Shown here: piece after piece, positions 4,645 to 6,880 of the stretch
How positions within the stretch are numbered: position 1 is the first letter of the stretch
Layout: each line of letters begins with the position of its first letter
From: Desulfobacterales bacterium
GTDB taxonomy: Bacteria > Desulfobacterota > DSM-4660 > Desulfatiglandales > JALVZP01
Reading direction: 5' to 3'
Assembly (NCBI GenBank): GCA_027037575.1
Contig: JALVZP010000280.1
Coordinates: forward strand, 1-6,880
DNA: 6,880 nt
The notes under the pieces: generated by a model
The model's database searches: none
What the model saw: only the letters and a program-made list of their open reading frames with translations
Told to the model about the DNA's origin: nothing
Program-made: the position numbers and the translations under genes

Positions 4645-6880
4645 AAAAATTTCCCAGTATAAGAATTATCTGAATTTGCTATTTCATCTGGAGTTCCAGT
4701 TGCAACTATATATCCTCCATCTTCTCCTCCTTCTGGTCCAAGATCAATTATGTAATCACATGCAGATATTAGATCCAGATTATGCTCTATAATTATAATG
4801 CTATTTCCTTTATCCACTAATTGATTCAATACATTTAAAAGCTTTTCTACCTCTGCCTGATGAAGTCCGATAGTGGGCTCATCTAAAAGATATAATGTGT
4901 CTCCCCTGCTTCTTTTTCCAAGTTCCCTTATAAGTTTTAGCCTTTGTGCTTCCCCACCTGAAAGTGTATTTGCAGGCTGACCAAGTTTTATATAGCCAAG
5001 TCCAATGTCTAAAAATATTTTTAATCTATTTCTTATTGGAGGTATATTTTCAAAAAAGATATATGCCTTCTCTGCTGTCATATCCAGGATATCTGAGATG
5101 CTCATTCCTTTATACTTAATTTCCAATACATCCTTAGTAAACCTTTTTCCATTACATGCATCACATGTAATGTATACATCTGGGAGAAAATCCATCTCTA
5201 CTCTTATTACACCATCTCCCTTACATATCTCACATCTTCCCCCTTCTACGTTTAAGCTAAATCTAGAAGGTTTATATCCCCTCTCTCTTGATTCAGGAAG
5301 AAGGGAAAATAGCTTTCTTATGTAAGAAAAAACACCTGTATATGTCGCAGGATTTGATTTGGGACTTTTTCCTATTGGAGATTGATCCACATATATAACC
5401 CTGTTTATATTCTCAGCTCCTAATATTTCATCAAATTTTCCTGGCTTTATCCTTCTCTTATAAATCTTATTTAAAAGAGCAGGATAAATGATATCTCTTA
5501 AAAGCGTGCTTTTCCCAGATCCACTTATACCTGTTAGGCAGGTTATGGCCTGTAGTGGTATCTTTACATCTATATCTTTGAGATTATGCTCCTTTGCCCC
5601 TTTTATGATAAGAAACCTTCCACTTCCTCTTCTTCTCCTTTTCCTGGAAGCATTCTTTTTTTTGGAAAGATATCTTCCTGTAAGGGTATCTGATCTTAGA
5701 AGATCTTTAAAATTTCCTTCAAATACAATCCTTCCACCATTTTCTCCTGATCCAGGACCTATCTCTATTATAAAATCTGCCTTCTTTATTATCTCTGGAT
5801 CATGTTCTACTATAAGGATAGTATTTCCAAGATCCTTTAATCTATTTATAGTTTTAAGAAGCCTCTCATTCTCTAATGGATGAAGTCCAATAGTGGGTTC
5901 ATCCAGGATATACAAGATACCTGACATCTCTGAGCTTAGCTGTTTAACAAGCCTTATCCTTTGTTCTTCTCCTCCAGAAAGTGTATTAACTGATCTATCT
6001 ATGGAAAGATAGGAAAGTCCTATTTCCAGGATAAGATTTATCCTTTTTTTTATCTCATTTAATATCTGATCAGCAATAAGTATTTCCCTTTTAGAAAGCC
6101 GGAAGCAGATTTTATCAAAAAAGGTCTTTAGCTTAGATATAGGCATAGAACTCAATTCAGAGATAGATCTTCCTTCTATCTTTACACAATCAGAAATCTT
6201 CTTTAGCCTTCTCCCATTACATTCAGGACATATATCTTCCTTATATATTCCAATTCCATTACATAGTGGACATGCTCCTTTTGGATTATTAAATGAAAAA
6301 AGCTGAGGACTTATATCTGGAATCTGAAAATTGCATATATGGCATATGGGATTCTTTGAAAAGAAGATCTCTTTTTCTCCTATTACATCTATGATAACCG
6401 CCCCTTTAGAAAGGGATAGGGCAAGTTCAATTGATTCAGTAAGCCTCTTTCTTATCCCTTCCTTTAATACAACCCTATCTACCACAACTTCTACCTTTTT
6501 TATGCCTTCATCTAAATGGATTTCTTCATCAATGGATAGTTCTTTTCCATCTATCCTTATCCTGATAAATCCATCCTTCCTTAATTTTTTGATTAGCTTA
6601 GAGACAGATTCTTCTATTTTTAATGGAGATAGGATCTTTATCCTCTTTTTATCTCCAAGAGAGATTATTCTTTCTACCATCTCTTGAACAGTATAATATG
6701 GAATCTCTATGCCACAGTTAGGGCAATATGGTCTTCCTATCTTAGAAAAGAGAAGTCTGAGATAGTCATATATCTCAGTTATTGTTCCTACAGTTGATCT
6801 CGGATTCTTCTGAAATCCCCATTGTCTTATACAAATAGAAGGAGGAAGACCCTCTATTATGTCTACATCTGGTCTTTCCA
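4620..6880 (-). CDS. uvrA: Excinuclease ABC subunit A (UvrA), N-terminus outside window
   Basis: The frame is open from the right edge (first full codon at 6878-6876) to the TGA at 4622-4620, giving 752 visible residues. The ATG at 6680 is internal, because ERPDVDIIEGLPPS and NPRSTVGTITEIYDYLRLLF, encoded upstream of it, are UvrA sequence. UvrA dimers find bulky DNA lesions and load UvrB in nucleotide excision repair. In visible numbering, the order is: CPNCG at 52-56; UvrB-binding region about 60-170; first zinc pairs CHIC 179-182 and CPLC 203-206; CPEC 217-220; ABC signature I LSGGEEQ 300-306; Walker B LYILDE 322-327; basic linker near 405-420; second Walker A GISGSGKST 450-458; second zinc pairs CEIC 549-552 and CDAC 572-575; signature II LSGGEAQ 639-645; Walker B LYLLDE 662-667. 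The first Walker A is off-window. Only about 11 residues separate CPLC and CPEC, where most UvrA proteins hold an insertion domain of over 100. Total length would be about 820 residues, not about 940. Confidence 0.96.
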   Translation of the reverse strand, partial: ERPDVDIIEGLPPSICIRQWGFQKNPRSTVGTITEIYDYLRLLFSKIGRPYCPNCGIEIPYYTVQEMVERIISLGDKKRIKILSPLKIEESVSKLIKKLRKDGFIRIRIDGKELSIDEEIHLDEGIKKVEVVVDRVVLKEGIRKRLTESIELALSLSKGAVIIDVIGEKEIFFSKNPICHICNFQIPDISPQLFSFNNPKGACPLCNGIGIYKEDICPECNGRRLKKISDCVKIEGRSISELSSMPISKLKTFFDKICFRLSKREILIADQILNEIKKRINLILEIGLSYLSIDRSVNTLSGGEEQRIRLVKQLSSEMSGILYILDEPTIGLHPLENERLLKTINRLKDLGNTILIVEHDPEIIKKADFIIEIGPGSGENGGRIVFEGNFKDLLRSDTLTGRYLSKKKNASRKRRRRGSGRFLIIKGAKEHNLKDIDVKIPLQAITCLTGISGSGKSTLLRDIIYPALLNKIYKRRIKPGKFDEILGAENINRVIYVDQSPIGKSPKSNPATYTGVFSYIRKLFSLLPESRERGYKPSRFSLNVEGGRCEICKGDGVIRVEMDFLPDVYITCDACNGKRFTKDVLEIKYKGMSISDILDMTAEKAYIFFENIPPIRNRLKIFLDIGLGYIKLGQPANTLSGGEAQRLKLIRELGKRSRGDTLYLLDEPTIGLHQAEVEKLLNVLNQLVDKGNSIIIIEHNLDLISACDYIIDLGPEGGEDGGYIVATGTPDEIANSDNSYTGKFLKKRGCHE

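Noticed and set aside
5150..5172. Inverted repeat CATTACATG / CATGTAATG with a 5-base spacer
   Set aside because: It falls in the codons for the second UvrA zinc pair (TCDACN), where two Cys codons and neighbours create the symmetry; coding constraint explains it.
6678..6680. ATG as the start of uvrA
   Set aside because: Upstream codons in the same frame encode conserved UvrA sequence (for example NPRSTVGT and CPNCG) up to the window edge.
5005..6687. Plus-strand open frames at 5005-5325, 5488-5883 and 6331-6687
   Set aside because: They are antisense to conserved uvrA codons, have Ser/Phe/Leu-rich shadow composition and no ribosome binding sites.

Overview
The window comes from an AT-rich bacterium. 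Arginine is coded mostly by AGA/AGG and isoleucine very often by ATA, and the proteins are rich in Lys, Glu and Ile, which would fit an anaerobic and possibly thermophilic lineage. Several traits recall Nitrospirota or Desulfobacterota-like bacteria: an F0 gene block (atpZ-atpI-atpB-atpE) with no F1 genes behind it, an ATP synthase subunit c with a cleavable-looking signal peptide, a DUF3786 protein, and a LysR regulator resembling the type linked to selenium metabolism. This placement is inferred from recalled family patterns, not from a search.

Layout, left to right. (1) Bases 1-1268, plus strand: the 3' part of a zinc-type alcohol dehydrogenase gene, cut by the left edge, then a complete alpha/beta hydrolase gene of the PcaD (3-oxoadipate enol-lactonase) type. 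The hydrolase ribosome binding site overlaps the dehydrogenase stop codon. (2) Bases 1269-1390: the only sizeable intergenic gap. It holds a good sigma70-like promoter (TTGAAA, 17 bases, TATAAA) and a perfect 9-bp inverted repeat centred on the next start codon. (3) Bases 1391-4603, plus strand: a tightly packed operon of a LysR regulator, a DUF3786 protein, atpZ, atpI, atpB and atpE. Neighbouring genes overlap or nearly abut up to atpB. It ends in a strong intrinsic terminator. (4) Bases 4620-6880, minus strand: most of uvrA, converging on the atp operon and running off the right edge. The last uvrA codons lie inside the atp terminator hairpin.

Functionally, the atp block makes the membrane core of the ATP synthase: the a subunit, the c ring, and the small AtpZ/AtpI proteins associated with Mg2+ supply or c-ring assembly. 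The b, delta and F1 subunits must be encoded elsewhere. The LysR and DUF3786 genes appear to be co-transcribed with the F0 genes, so the regulator may sense a metabolic state connected to energy conservation, but no effector can be read from the sequence. UvrA is the damage-recognition ATPase of nucleotide excision repair. This one keeps both ABC signatures, its CxxC pairs and the UvrB-binding region, but appears to lack the large insertion domain normally found in signature domain I.

No tRNA, rRNA, CRISPR array, insertion sequence or phage gene was seen. The window is largely core metabolism. The parts most worth a second look are the short UvrA, the hairpin enclosing the LysR start codon, and the regulator-DUF3786-F0 gene coupling.
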